A stretch of DNA of 6,003 nt from Actinobacteria bacterium RBG_16_64_13 (GCA_001768675.1 MELN01000043.1:30057-36059), one strand, 5' to 3'; shown: positions 1-5,295, counted from the stretch's first letter. The notes: generated by a model from the letters alone, not told the origin. Translations and numbers: made by a program.

Positions 1-725
1 GGATCCTGTTCGACGTCGGCTGGAACGCCCGCGGCGAACACCCCTCCCCGCTTCTCCGCAACATGGGGCGGCTGGGTGTCTCGCCCAGCGATCTGGGCGC
101 GGTCTTCATCTCGCATCTTCACCTGGACCACGTGGGCGGCCGTGATTGCCAGTCTGGGAGAACGTTCGCGCTCTCGGGGCAGCCGGTCGACCTGGATGAC
201 ATCCCGGCCTACGTGCCGGCACCCATGACCCACCCGTCCGCACGGGTGGAGGTTCTGTCCGAGCCGCGCAAGTTGGCTGAAGGCGTCGCCAGCAGTGGCG
301 CGCTCATGCGGGCCATCTGGCTGATGGGCCCGGCGCTCGAGCATGCGTTGCTGGTGAACATAGCGGACAAAGGACTGGTCATTATCGTCGGTTGCGGTCA
401 TCCCTCGATGGCGCACATGGTCGAACGGGCTGCGGCGGTGACAGGCGTGCCCTTGTACGGGGTGGTGGGCGGATTGCACTTTCCGGTGACCGCCTCGCGG
501 GTCGGCAAGGGGAGGCAGACCATCATCGGCAACGGCAAGCTCCCGTGGCGGCGCATAACTAGGCGCGAGGCCAGGGAAGCGGCGTCCCGATTGGCCGGTC
601 TGGGACTCACATCGGTGGCTTTGTCAGGCCACGACAGCTGCGACTGGACTTTGAACATGTTCAGAGACGCTTTGGGTGACCGCTTCCGCATGGTGCGCGC
701 GGGCGACGAGATCGTGATCTCGTGA
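1..725 (+). CDS. Metallo-beta-lactamase-fold metal-dependent hydrolase, 5' partial
   Basis: The reading frame is open from the left edge (first full codon at 3). The residues before the ATG at 63 (ILFDVGWN...) match the strand preceding the metal motif in this family, so the gene starts outside the window and 63 is an internal Met. Numbering from that Met, the zinc-binding motif HLHLDH is at 18-23, followed by GCGHPS with His113, GGLHF with His139 and a C-terminal SGHDSCD with His190. This order resembles the COG1237 branch related to dihydropterin-ribofuranosylaminobenzene-phosphate synthase, where a GCxHxG-type motif and GGxH are typical. The substrate cannot be told. The protein is probably cytoplasmic, as no membrane segment is seen in the visible part. 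Its TGA stop overlaps the GTG start of the cation exporter (GTGA, 722-725), so the two are very likely co-transcribed and translationally coupled. Fold confidence is high; the subfamily is tentative. Confidence 0.9.
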   Translation, partial: ILFDVGWNARGEHPSPLLRNMGRLGVSPSDLGAVFISHLHLDHVGGRDCQSGRTFALSGQPVDLDDIPAYVPAPMTHPSARVEVLSEPRKLAEGVASSGALMRAIWLMGPALEHALLVNIADKGLVIIVGCGHPSMAHMVERAAAVTGVPLYGVVGGLHFPVTASRVGKGRQTIIGNGKLPWRRITRREAREAASRLAGLGLTSVALSGHDSCDWTLNMFRDALGDRFRMVRAGDEIVIS

Positions 726-1654
726 AGACACCAGCCGCGGCGCCAGACAAGCGCCTCATCTTCAGCCTCTTTCTCAACCTGCTGATCACGCTGCTCCAGG
801 TAGCCGGCGGGATCATCGCCAACAGCCTGGGCCTACTCTCCGACGCAGCTCACAACCTCAGCGACGTGGTGGCACTCGGGCTGAGCCTCTGGGCAGTCCG
901 GCTCGGCCGGCGTGGAGCTACGCCCCGGCGGACCTTTGCCTACAAGCGGGCCGAGATCTTGGTGGCCCTGTTCAACTCCGCGGTGCTGGTGGCCATCTCG
1001 GTGTACATCATCGTCGAGGCGATCCGCCGGCTGCTGGACCCGCAACCGGTCGAGGGGCTCTGGGTCATGGCGCTGGCAGGCGCGGGTCTCGCGATCAACG
1101 GCATCGCCGCCTTCCTGCTTCGGTCGCACCACGGGGACCTCAATCTGCGGAGTGCCTTTCTCCATCTGATCGGCGACGCGGCCACGAGTTTTGGTGTCAT
1201 GGTGAGCGGCCTGATCGTCTACCTGTGGGACTGGAACTACGCGGACGCCATCGTGTCGATCCTGGTGTCGGTGTGGATCAGCCGCGAGGCGTTCGGCATC
1301 GTGCGGCGCACGGTGAACGTGCTCATGGAGGGAACGCCTGAAGAGCTGGAATTCTCGGAGGTGGAGAAGGCGATGCTTGCCGTCCCCGAGGTGAAGGGCG
1401 TGCACGACCTCCATATCTGGTCGATCTCGTCCAGCGACCTTGCCCTGTCGGCGCACGTGGAGGTGGAAGACGCGGAACTGTCCCGCGCCGGCGCGCTGGT
1501 TGCCGCCGTCAAGGAGGTGCTGGCCCGCGATTTCGGGATCGGGCACGTCACGCTCGAGCTCGAGCTTGCTGGAGGCGAGTGCGCCGGGAGCAGCTGCGAG
1601 TTGCCTCCCGAGAGGCTAGGTGAGACCCACTCGCGCCTGGGGCACCGTCACTAG
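722..1654 (+). CDS. CDF (cation diffusion facilitator) metal efflux transporter, Zn-type (CzcD/ZitB-like)
   Basis: A 310-residue inner-membrane metal/proton antiporter, full length for the family. Six membrane segments can be placed at about 12-34, 36-58, 78-102, 112-134, 145-168 and 172-190, followed by a cytoplasmic regulatory domain. The transport site is visible as DAAHNLSD in segment 2 (His44, Asp48) and HLIGD in segment 5 (His148, Asp152). This HD-HD arrangement is known for zinc-preferring members such as ZitB, CzcD and the ZnTs. The C-terminal domain carries GVHDLHIWS (His228, His231), His245 and GHVTLELE (His275). The tail adds CAGSSC (Cys287, Cys292) and ends in HSRLGHRH, a likely extra metal-binding patch. 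The start is the GTG at 722, overlapping the stop of the upstream hydrolase. No strong Shine-Dalgarno precedes it, which fits coupled translation. Zn2+ (possibly Cd2+ or Co2+) export from the cytosol is inferred from these motifs. Confidence 0.95.
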   Translation: MKTPAAAPDKRLIFSLFLNLLITLLQVAGGIIANSLGLLSDAAHNLSDVVALGLSLWAVRLGRRGATPRRTFAYKRAEILVALFNSAVLVAISVYIIVEAIRRLLDPQPVEGLWVMALAGAGLAINGIAAFLLRSHHGDLNLRSAFLHLIGDAATSFGVMVSGLIVYLWDWNYADAIVSILVSVWISREAFGIVRRTVNVLMEGTPEELEFSEVEKAMLAVPEVKGVHDLHIWSISSSDLALSAHVEVEDAELSRAGALVAAVKEVLARDFGIGHVTLELELAGGECAGSSCELPPERLGETHSRLGHRH

Positions 1655-1702
1655 GGATAGAGGAGGTGGCCACGTCGGGTGACGCGGGCAACATGACGAC
1701 CG

Positions 1703-1749
1703 GCCCCTCCGGTCGGCAGCCATGGTATTGCGCTGCAGACCGGAGGGGC
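1703..1749. terminator. Long imperfect hairpin between convergent genes, possible bidirectional terminator
   Basis: Arms 1703-1720 and 1732-1749 pair over 18 positions with one G/A mismatch (1715/1737). The outer 12 bp (GCCCCTCCGGTC with its complement) are perfect, and the loop is 11 nt. It lies midway between the stop of the exporter (plus) and the stop of the DUF2202 gene (minus), where a shared terminator is expected. There is no T-tract on either side, so classical intrinsic termination is not assured. A small competing hairpin (1698-1703 with 1709-1714) uses the same left arm. Confidence 0.6.
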
Positions 1750-1761
1750 GCACGGTCTTCG

Positions 1762-2322
1762 CTACTTGTTCAGCAACCGGTTGAACGCCGCCAGGTGCTT
1801 CAAATCGCCGTTGAGCAGGTTTGTTGCCATTCGAATCACGTCTGCGCGAACAGTGTCCCCGATCAGATCCCTGAGCAGGGCGATCTCCCGCTTCTCGATG
1901 ACAACCCCTACTTTGTAGGCGTCCACGAGCGACTTGCTCCCTCGGGCTACGAACTCGGCGTACGCGGCCTGGAGTTTCTGATTGGTGAATACGCCCGGAG
2001 GATTCGCGCCCACGGGATCCGCTATGCCATACCGGTCGAGGATGACCTTCACCGCCGCCATGTGGTGGCCCTCGGCGAAGGCGATGTCGTGGAAGGCCAC
2101 GGCGCCCCACCTCGTGTAGAGCACGGAGTAGACGTCGCGGGCCAACTTCTCTTCCTCTCGCAGCAGGATGAGGTGCTGCTTCACGTGGGGGCTCAGAGAC
2201 GTCGCGCCGGCGGTCGCGGCTGCCGTGTCGTCTGAGCTGACCGCGAATGCCGCACCCGCCATGGTGACTACGAGCGCGATCGCAACGACCAGGGCACTGA
2301 TCAACTTCCATCGTGGTTTCAC
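1762..2322 (-). CDS. DUF2202 ferritin-like protein, exported, intact copy
   Basis: A 186-residue protein recognised as DUF2202 (ferritin-like four-helix family) from REEEKLARDVY (55-65), AEGHHM (83-88), a YGIADP turn, NPPGVF, a VIEKREI helix (141-147) and KHLAAF (175-180). Candidate di-iron ligands by family logic are Glu58 (or Glu57), Glu84 and His87 (ExxH), Glu143 and/or Glu146, and His176. The N-terminus is a classic signal peptide: KPRWK, a hydrophobic core at about 8-22 and an AFA cleavage site after residue 27. The mature protein should therefore act outside the membrane. The start is GTG at 2322, fixed by a near-perfect Shine-Dalgarno (AGAAAGGAG) 7 nt upstream. The family's biochemical function is not established; metal binding or oxidative-stress roles are inference. 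It is the downstream member of a tandem pair but has its own promoter. About half of 141 aligned residues match the paralogue, with no gaps. Confidence 0.9.
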   Translation of the reverse strand: MKPRWKLISALVVAIALVVTMAGAAFAVSSDDTAAATAGATSLSPHVKQHLILLREEEKLARDVYSVLYTRWGAVAFHDIAFAEGHHMAAVKVILDRYGIADPVGANPPGVFTNQKLQAAYAEFVARGSKSLVDAYKVGVVIEKREIALLRDLIGDTVRADVIRMATNLLNGDLKHLAAFNRLLNK

Positions 2323-2329
2323 GTCGGTA

Positions 2330-2338
2330 CTCCTTTCT
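2330..2338 (-). promoter_or_regulatory. Strong Shine-Dalgarno for the intact DUF2202 gene
   Basis: AGAAAGGAG on the minus strand, 7 nt from the GTG at 2322. It matches the 16S 3' end over nine bases and decides in favour of this non-ATG start. The paralogue has almost the same site (TGAAAGGAG) at the same 7-nt spacing. Confidence 0.85.
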
Positions 2339-2406
2339 GAGAGCTAGGTCTTGCGGTGGAGTTCCCCGCGGGACCGCACACCCGGTTGGATCGTCCACCT
2401 GGGTTC

Positions 2407-2464
2407 AATCTAAGGCGGGGGTGTGAGGGAAATGTGAGCAAGCGATGAGGATATGCTGAGGAAT
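2407..2464 (-). promoter_or_regulatory. Promoter with four 11-bp direct repeats (response-regulator-type operator) for the intact DUF2202 gene
   Basis: Reading the minus strand from 2464 to 2421, four consecutive 11-mers carry CCTCA, CCTCA, GCTCA and CCTCA at the same offset (starts 11, 11 and 11 bp apart). The last repeat starts 16 bp before TAGATT (2412-2407), a 4-of-6 match to a -10 box that continues as TAGATTGAAC. There is no good -35; the repeats occupy that region, as in promoters activated by OmpR/PhoB-family regulators. The predicted transcript would start near 2400, giving a leader of about 78 nt. The same layout recurs at 3210-3267. Confidence 0.75.
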
Positions 2465-2501
2465 CTTGCGCGCGGGGGCGCGAGCGTGATCGAGACGGGC
2501 G

Positions 2502-3143
2502 TCAGCGAGTAGACCACGACCCCGATCCCGCGCCGACGAGAGTGGTCGAAAGGCTGCTGCGCCGCTCCCGGCCGTCCGCGAGGCTCCCCCTTTGCCTGTC
2601 CACCAGCCGGGTGAAGGAGGCAAGATTGCTCTGCGCACTGGTCAATAGGGCCTGCGCTATCAAGTTGATGTCCCGAGGGCAGCTGTCGCCGGTCAGGTCC
2701 AACAGCAGGGTGATGAGTTCCGTCTCAATGGCGGCCCCGGTCTTGTAGGCGTCCTCGAGCGACGGGGTGCCCTGGGCTATCAGGTGGGAGTACGCGGTCT
2801 GTAGTCTCCTGTCGCTGAACACGCCTGGAGGATTGGCGCGCACCGGGTCGTCGACACGGTACCAGTCGAGCAGGAGCTTCACGCTCGCCATGTGAGGCCC
2901 TTCCACAGCGGCGGCATGCTGGAACATCGGTGTATTCCACCTCGTGGACATCGCCGCGTAGACGTCACGCGCCAGCTTCACCTGTTCGCGCAGTAGGATG
3001 AGCTGCCTCTCCACATGACTGCTCAGAGCGGTCGACGTGGCCGCAGGACTCGTCACGCGGCCGGCTGGCGCCGGACCTGTGTGGGCGAGGGCTTGGGCGC
3101 TCGGTACCAACCAAGGACCCGTCGACCTCCGTACTGGCCTCAT
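2502..3143 (-). CDS. DUF2202 ferritin-like paralogue with degenerate metal site and no clear signal peptide
   Basis: A 213-residue protein, gaplessly alignable to the neighbouring copy (residues 43-183 here with 46-186 there; 71 of 141 identical by hand count). Conserved stretches include LILLRE, KLARDVY, DPV and ANPPGVF. The ExxH pair (Glu81, His84) and Glu140 are kept. The helix-1 cluster EEEK has become EQVK (Val55 in place of Glu58), Glu146 is Leu143, and the otherwise conserved KHLAAF has become SNLASF (Asn173 for His). The N-terminus keeps basic residues (MRPVRR) but lacks a hydrophobic core, so export is doubtful. About 30 extra residues follow the point where the other copy stops, suggesting loss of the old stop codon. 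I chose the ATG at 3143 over an in-frame GTG at 3203, because TGAAAGGAG lies 7 nt upstream of 3143 and 3203 falls at the predicted transcription start. It could be a diverged functional paralogue or an early pseudogene still in frame. Confidence 0.82.
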   Translation of the reverse strand: MRPVRRSTGPWLVPSAQALAHTGPAPAGRVTSPAATSTALSSHVERQLILLREQVKLARDVYAAMSTRWNTPMFQHAAAVEGPHMASVKLLLDWYRVDDPVRANPPGVFSDRRLQTAYSHLIAQGTPSLEDAYKTGAAIETELITLLLDLTGDSCPRDINLIAQALLTSAQSNLASFTRLVDRQRGSLADGRERRSSLSTTLVGAGSGSWSTR

Positions 3144-3150
3144 GTTGATA

Positions 3151-3159
3151 CTCCTTTCA
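3151..3159 (-). promoter_or_regulatory. Shine-Dalgarno that fixes the start of the degenerate DUF2202 paralogue
   Basis: TGAAAGGAG on the minus strand, 7 nt before the ATG at 3143. It is nearly identical in sequence and spacing to the site of the other paralogue, which supports the 3143 start over the longer reading from 3203. Confidence 0.85.
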
Positions 3160-3209
3160 GCTACTTTCACAAAGCGGCGAGACTCCGGTGAGAGCACCAC
3201 CACAAGTTC

Positions 3210-3267
3210 AATTTACTCCCGGAAAGTTAGGAAACTGTGAGGCTTTGATGAGGAAATCCTTAGGAAC
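3210..3267 (-). promoter_or_regulatory. Promoter with four 11-bp direct repeats for the degenerate DUF2202 paralogue
   Basis: Reading the minus strand from 3267 to 3224, four 11-mers carry CCTAA, CCTCA, CCTCA and CCTAA in exact 11-bp register, mostly preceded by TTT. TAAATT (3215-3210), within TAAATTGAAC, starts 16 bp after the start of the last repeat. That is the same spacing as in the other paralogue's promoter, and the element matches it at 9 of 10 bases. A possible fifth, out-of-register CCTCG (12 bp offset) lies just upstream. The transcript should start near 3203, with a leader of about 60 nt. Confidence 0.75.
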
Positions 3268-3457
3268 CCTACGAGGAGTCTGCGCGCGGTCGCAGTGGAG
3301 AGGGGCGGCGGGGCAGCGGCGGGGCGGCGGCGAGGGGGAGCCGAGCGGCGACCCTGACGACGGGCGGCACCCTCCTGTGAGAGTGGGGTTCTCATCGGTT
3401 ACAATCTCACTGCGCTGCGCGAGGCTTCCCGGGAAGACCTCGCCAGACGCGCCAGTT
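3268..3457. other. Divergent intergenic region between the DUF2202 and tRNA promoters
   Basis: Together with 3144-3267 this makes a gap of over 300 bp without a gene. It contains a G-rich tract with four runs of at least four G (3302-3305, 3310-3313, 3321-3324, 3334-3338), able in principle to form a G-quadruplex on the plus strand. Next come the tRNA promoter (3376-3405) and a leader palindrome (3420-3442). Reading frames crossing it have no ribosome binding site or recognisable protein similarity and pass through the tRNA, so I call no CDS here. Confidence 0.5.
3376..3405 (+). promoter_or_regulatory. Probable promoter of tRNA-Ser
   Basis: TACAAT at 3400-3405 is a 5-of-6 match to the bacterial -10 box. 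A poor -35 candidate, TGTGAG (3376-3381), lies 18 bp upstream. The -10 is 52 bp before the mature tRNA, giving a leader of about 45 nt that includes a palindromic stem (CGAGGCTTCCC / GGGAAG-A-CCTCG, 3420-3442), which might guide 5' processing. Confidence 0.5.
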
Positions 3458-3544
3458 GGAGAGGTGGCAGAGCGGTTGAATGCGGCGGTCTCGAAAACCG
3501 TTGTGCTCGCAAGAGGACCGGGGGTTCGAATCCCCCCCTCTCCG
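3458..3544 (+). tRNA. tRNA-Ser, anticodon CGA
   Basis: An 87-nt class II tRNA. The acceptor stem GGAGAGG (3458-3464) pairs with CCTCTCC (3537-3543), with discriminator G at 3544. The D-arm has the usual GGCAGAGCGGTTGAATGC pattern. The anticodon loop CTCGAAA (3490-3496) carries CGA at 3492-3494 and is closed by a 5-bp stem with one G-T wobble. The long variable arm has the CTC-GCAA-GAG hairpin typical of serine tRNAs. The T-arm is GGGGG-TTCGAAT-CCCCC (3520-3536). It decodes UCG. The 3' CCA is not encoded and must be added by CCA-adding enzyme. No duplicated 3' end is seen in the window, so there is no sign of use as an integration site. Confidence 0.96.
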
Positions 3545-3545
3545 C

Positions 3546-5201
3546 TTAGACAATGGGGTTTCCCAGTGTGGAGCCCGGCCCAGGTGGCCGGGTTTGTGCG
3601 TCTTTCGGGCGAGTTCGGGGGCAAGTCGGGGACACGCCGAGCGCTGGGCGGGCGGGGTAGTCGGGTTGCTGGCGGAAGTGATTCTCCAGCGCCTCCATCA
3701 CTGCCAGGACCGCGTCCTCGCGCCAGTATCGCGAAACCACCTGTACCCCCACGGGCAATCCGGCACTGGCCTCTTCCACCTTGCGCGCCGTCGTGTCGGC
3801 CAAGTCTTTGCTCACCTTGCGGTCGCTTTCCTCCCCGGGGCGCACGCGGGTGGCCGCCACGACACCCGCCGGGGCACCGATAACGTTGTAGACAAACGCG
3901 TAGCTAAGGGCGGGGAGGAGGTGCGCGCTGCTACCGTGGGTAAACGCTGGTAACGCAGCCGGTGGGCAGATGACGGCGTCCAGGGCGCCCTCGTCGAGCA
4001 ACTGATGGAACCGTGCGCGGTAGTCGGTGCGCGCCTCTACTATCTTCCAGTAGTCCTTCGTCGAGAGCGCGCCCATGTAGCTCATCGTACTGGCCAGGTG
4101 TTTCTGGCCACGCGCCTGCATTATCCTTTGGACCACAGCCATGATGAACGGCGGCGTCGATAATCCCTGCAACATGCCGGCTACCTGCTCGATCGGCTTT
4201 TCGTTGCCCAGGAGTCGCCTGTAATCATCGCCTCCGCCGGCGGACACGGCCCCCAAGAAGATTCGGGCCCCTTCGGCCGAGTCAGGGGGGCTGAACTGTT
4301 CCACCGATGCTCCCAACTGCCTCAAGGCTTGCGCCGCCTCCTCGACGGCGCGGCGTATGGCCGGAGACGCCGAGAAAAGGCAGTTGTCCGTGTAGAAGCC
4401 GACGCGCATCCCCTCGATGGGGACCGATCGCGGGTCGCGCCAGGGCACGGGGGGAACAACGTCGGAGGTGGTCCGCATTGAAGTCGCCGTGAACACCTGC
4501 ATCGCCAGACCCAAGTCGGCTACGGTGCGGGCGATCGGCCCCGGCTGTGGTATGAACGTTTCCTGCCCGTAACCCAACAGGTCGATGGGGAAGTCATCGT
4601 TGGTCAGTCGTCCCGACGTGGGCTTGAGGCCGTGGACTCCGCAGAAGTGGGCCGGTACCCGCGTGCTTCCGCCGTAGTCCCCGGCAAGCCCCAGCGCCGA
4701 GCCTCCCGCGGCGACTATGGCAGCTTCGCCGCCGCTGCTTCCACCCGGGGAGCGTTCCAGGTTCCAGGGGTTGTTGCTGCGCCCATAGACCCGGTTGTCG
4801 CTCTCCCAACCCGCAAGCGTCTGGATGATGTTGGTCTTGCCAAGAACGATGGCGCCGGCGTCGCGGAGCGCTGTGACCAGCGACCCCTCGTCTCTATAGA
4901 CATTCCCGATCTTGTTGGTGGCTCCCAGCGTCGTTTGGGTACCCGTCACGCGGTACTGCTCCTTGATAGTGACCGGAACGCCGTGCAGAGGGCCGACCGG
5001 CTCTCCCGAGGCGCGCCGCGCGTCCGCCTCGTCGGCCCGTGCGCGAGCCTGATCGAACATGGGGATGACCATGGCGTTGATCTTGGGATTTATCGCCTCG
5101 ATGCGCGCTATGTGAGCATCGACAACCTGGCGTGCGGAGAACTCTCCCTCACGGAGACGTGCCGCCAATTCAGAGGCGCTGAGGTATACGACCTCTTCCA
5201 T
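3546..5201 (-). CDS. Amidase-signature hydrolase, fatty-acid amide hydrolase (FAAH)-like
   Basis: A 551-residue member of the amidase signature family with the complete Ser-cisSer-Lys triad: Lys80 in VTIKE, cis-Ser155 in GGSSGG and nucleophile Ser179 in DYGGST. The spacings (75 and 24 residues) equal those I recall for mammalian FAAH (K142, S217, S241). Further FAAH-like stretches are AHFCGVHGLKPTSGRL (184-199), SYAFVYNVIGAPAGVV (433-448) and GLPVGVQVV (481-489), the last preceded by a helical insert at about 456-480. GatA is less likely: the C-terminal part resembles FAAH, and no gatC or gatB is seen nearby. It probably hydrolyses a carboxylic or fatty-acid amide in the cytoplasm. No signal peptide or N-terminal anchor is present, unlike animal FAAH. 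The ATG at 5201 has AGGGAG 6 nt upstream. The last 25 or so residues (Pro/Arg-rich) are probably non-conserved; they overlap the tRNA terminator, and the stop is 1 nt from the tRNA. Confidence 0.92.
   Translation of the reverse strand: MEEVVYLSASELAARLREGEFSARQVVDAHIARIEAINPKINAMVIPMFDQARARADEADARRASGEPVGPLHGVPVTIKEQYRVTGTQTTLGATNKIGNVYRDEGSLVTALRDAGAIVLGKTNIIQTLAGWESDNRVYGRSNNPWNLERSPGGSSGGEAAIVAAGGSALGLAGDYGGSTRVPAHFCGVHGLKPTSGRLTNDDFPIDLLGYGQETFIPQPGPIARTVADLGLAMQVFTATSMRTTSDVVPPVPWRDPRSVPIEGMRVGFYTDNCLFSASPAIRRAVEEAAQALRQLGASVEQFSPPDSAEGARIFLGAVSAGGGDDYRRLLGNEKPIEQVAGMLQGLSTPPFIMAVVQRIMQARGQKHLASTMSYMGALSTKDYWKIVEARTDYRARFHQLLDEGALDAVICPPAALPAFTHGSSAHLLPALSYAFVYNVIGAPAGVVAATRVRPGEESDRKVSKDLADTTARKVEEASAGLPVGVQVVSRYWREDAVLAVMEALENHFRQQPDYPARPALGVSPTCPRTRPKDAQTRPPGPGSTLGNPIV
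3572..3594 (+). terminator. Intrinsic terminator of tRNA-Ser, inside the amidase 3' coding end
   Basis: CCCGGCC (3574-3580), loop CAGGT, then GGCCGGG (3586-3592), extendable by a G-T and an A-T pair, followed on the plus strand by TTTGTGCGTCTTT. It starts 28 nt after the tRNA. On the opposite strand the same bases encode the poorly conserved C-terminal tail of the amidase. Confidence 0.75.
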
Positions 5202-5237
5202 CGCTTGCTCCCTGTGAATATGATTGCAGTAGGTAGA

Positions 5238-5265
5238 AAGATACCCCGCCGCTTAGGGAAGCCAA
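5238..5265 (-). promoter_or_regulatory. Possible promoter of the amidase gene
   Basis: On the minus strand TTGGCT (5265-5260) and TATCTT (5243-5238) are 16 bp apart, each a 4-of-6 match to the housekeeping consensus, ending 36 bp before the amidase ATG. The 169-bp gap to the upstream PLP-enzyme gene and the hairpin in it favour separate transcription, but the match is modest. Confidence 0.35.
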
Positions 5266-5295
5266 CACTCTCGCCCCTGCCGGGCACGCCATAGA

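Noticed and set aside
1..6. BamHI site at the left edge as a cloning junction
   Set aside because: The hydrolase frame reads sensibly from the first bases and the same hexamer occurs again near 2016, so coincidence is enough.
833..1551. Minus-strand frames opposite the CDF exporter
   Set aside because: The exporter frame has all family motifs; the antisense frames are His/Arg/Asp-rich artefacts of GC codon bias.
1616..2398. Minus-strand 260-codon frame overlapping the intact DUF2202 gene
   Set aside because: Its product is Arg/Gly/His-rich low-complexity sequence in a shifted frame. The DUF2202 frame has clear motifs, a signal peptide and a ribosome binding site.
2466..2486. GC-rich near-palindrome after the degenerate DUF2202 stop as a terminator
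   Set aside because: Only about 4 bp pair cleanly and no T-tract follows; it abuts the operator repeats and is more likely just GC-rich sequence.
3144..3203. Longer N-terminus of the degenerate DUF2202 protein starting at 3203
   Set aside because: The extra 20 codons cover the Shine-Dalgarno for 3143, and the start would fall at the predicted transcription start, so the leader would be untranslatable.
3458..3544. tRNA-Ser 3' end as an integration (att) site
   Set aside because: No repeat of the tRNA 3' segment and no integrase or phage gene is visible in the window.
3208..3624. Minus-strand 138-codon reading frame containing GEGGIRTPGPLASTTVFETAAFNRSATSP-like sequence
   Set aside because: This peptide is the well-known antisense translation of tRNA-Ser, often misannotated as a protein. 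It crosses the tRNA and the tRNA promoter.
3188..3953. Two overlapping plus-strand reading frames of 231 and 157 codons
   Set aside because: They run through the tRNA or antisense to the amidase, lack ribosome binding sites and show no family motifs; they are high-GC shadow frames.
4632..5294. Plus-strand 220-codon frame opposite the amidase N-terminal half
   Set aside because: Antisense to the amidase signature and triad, with no recognisable domain or ribosome binding site.
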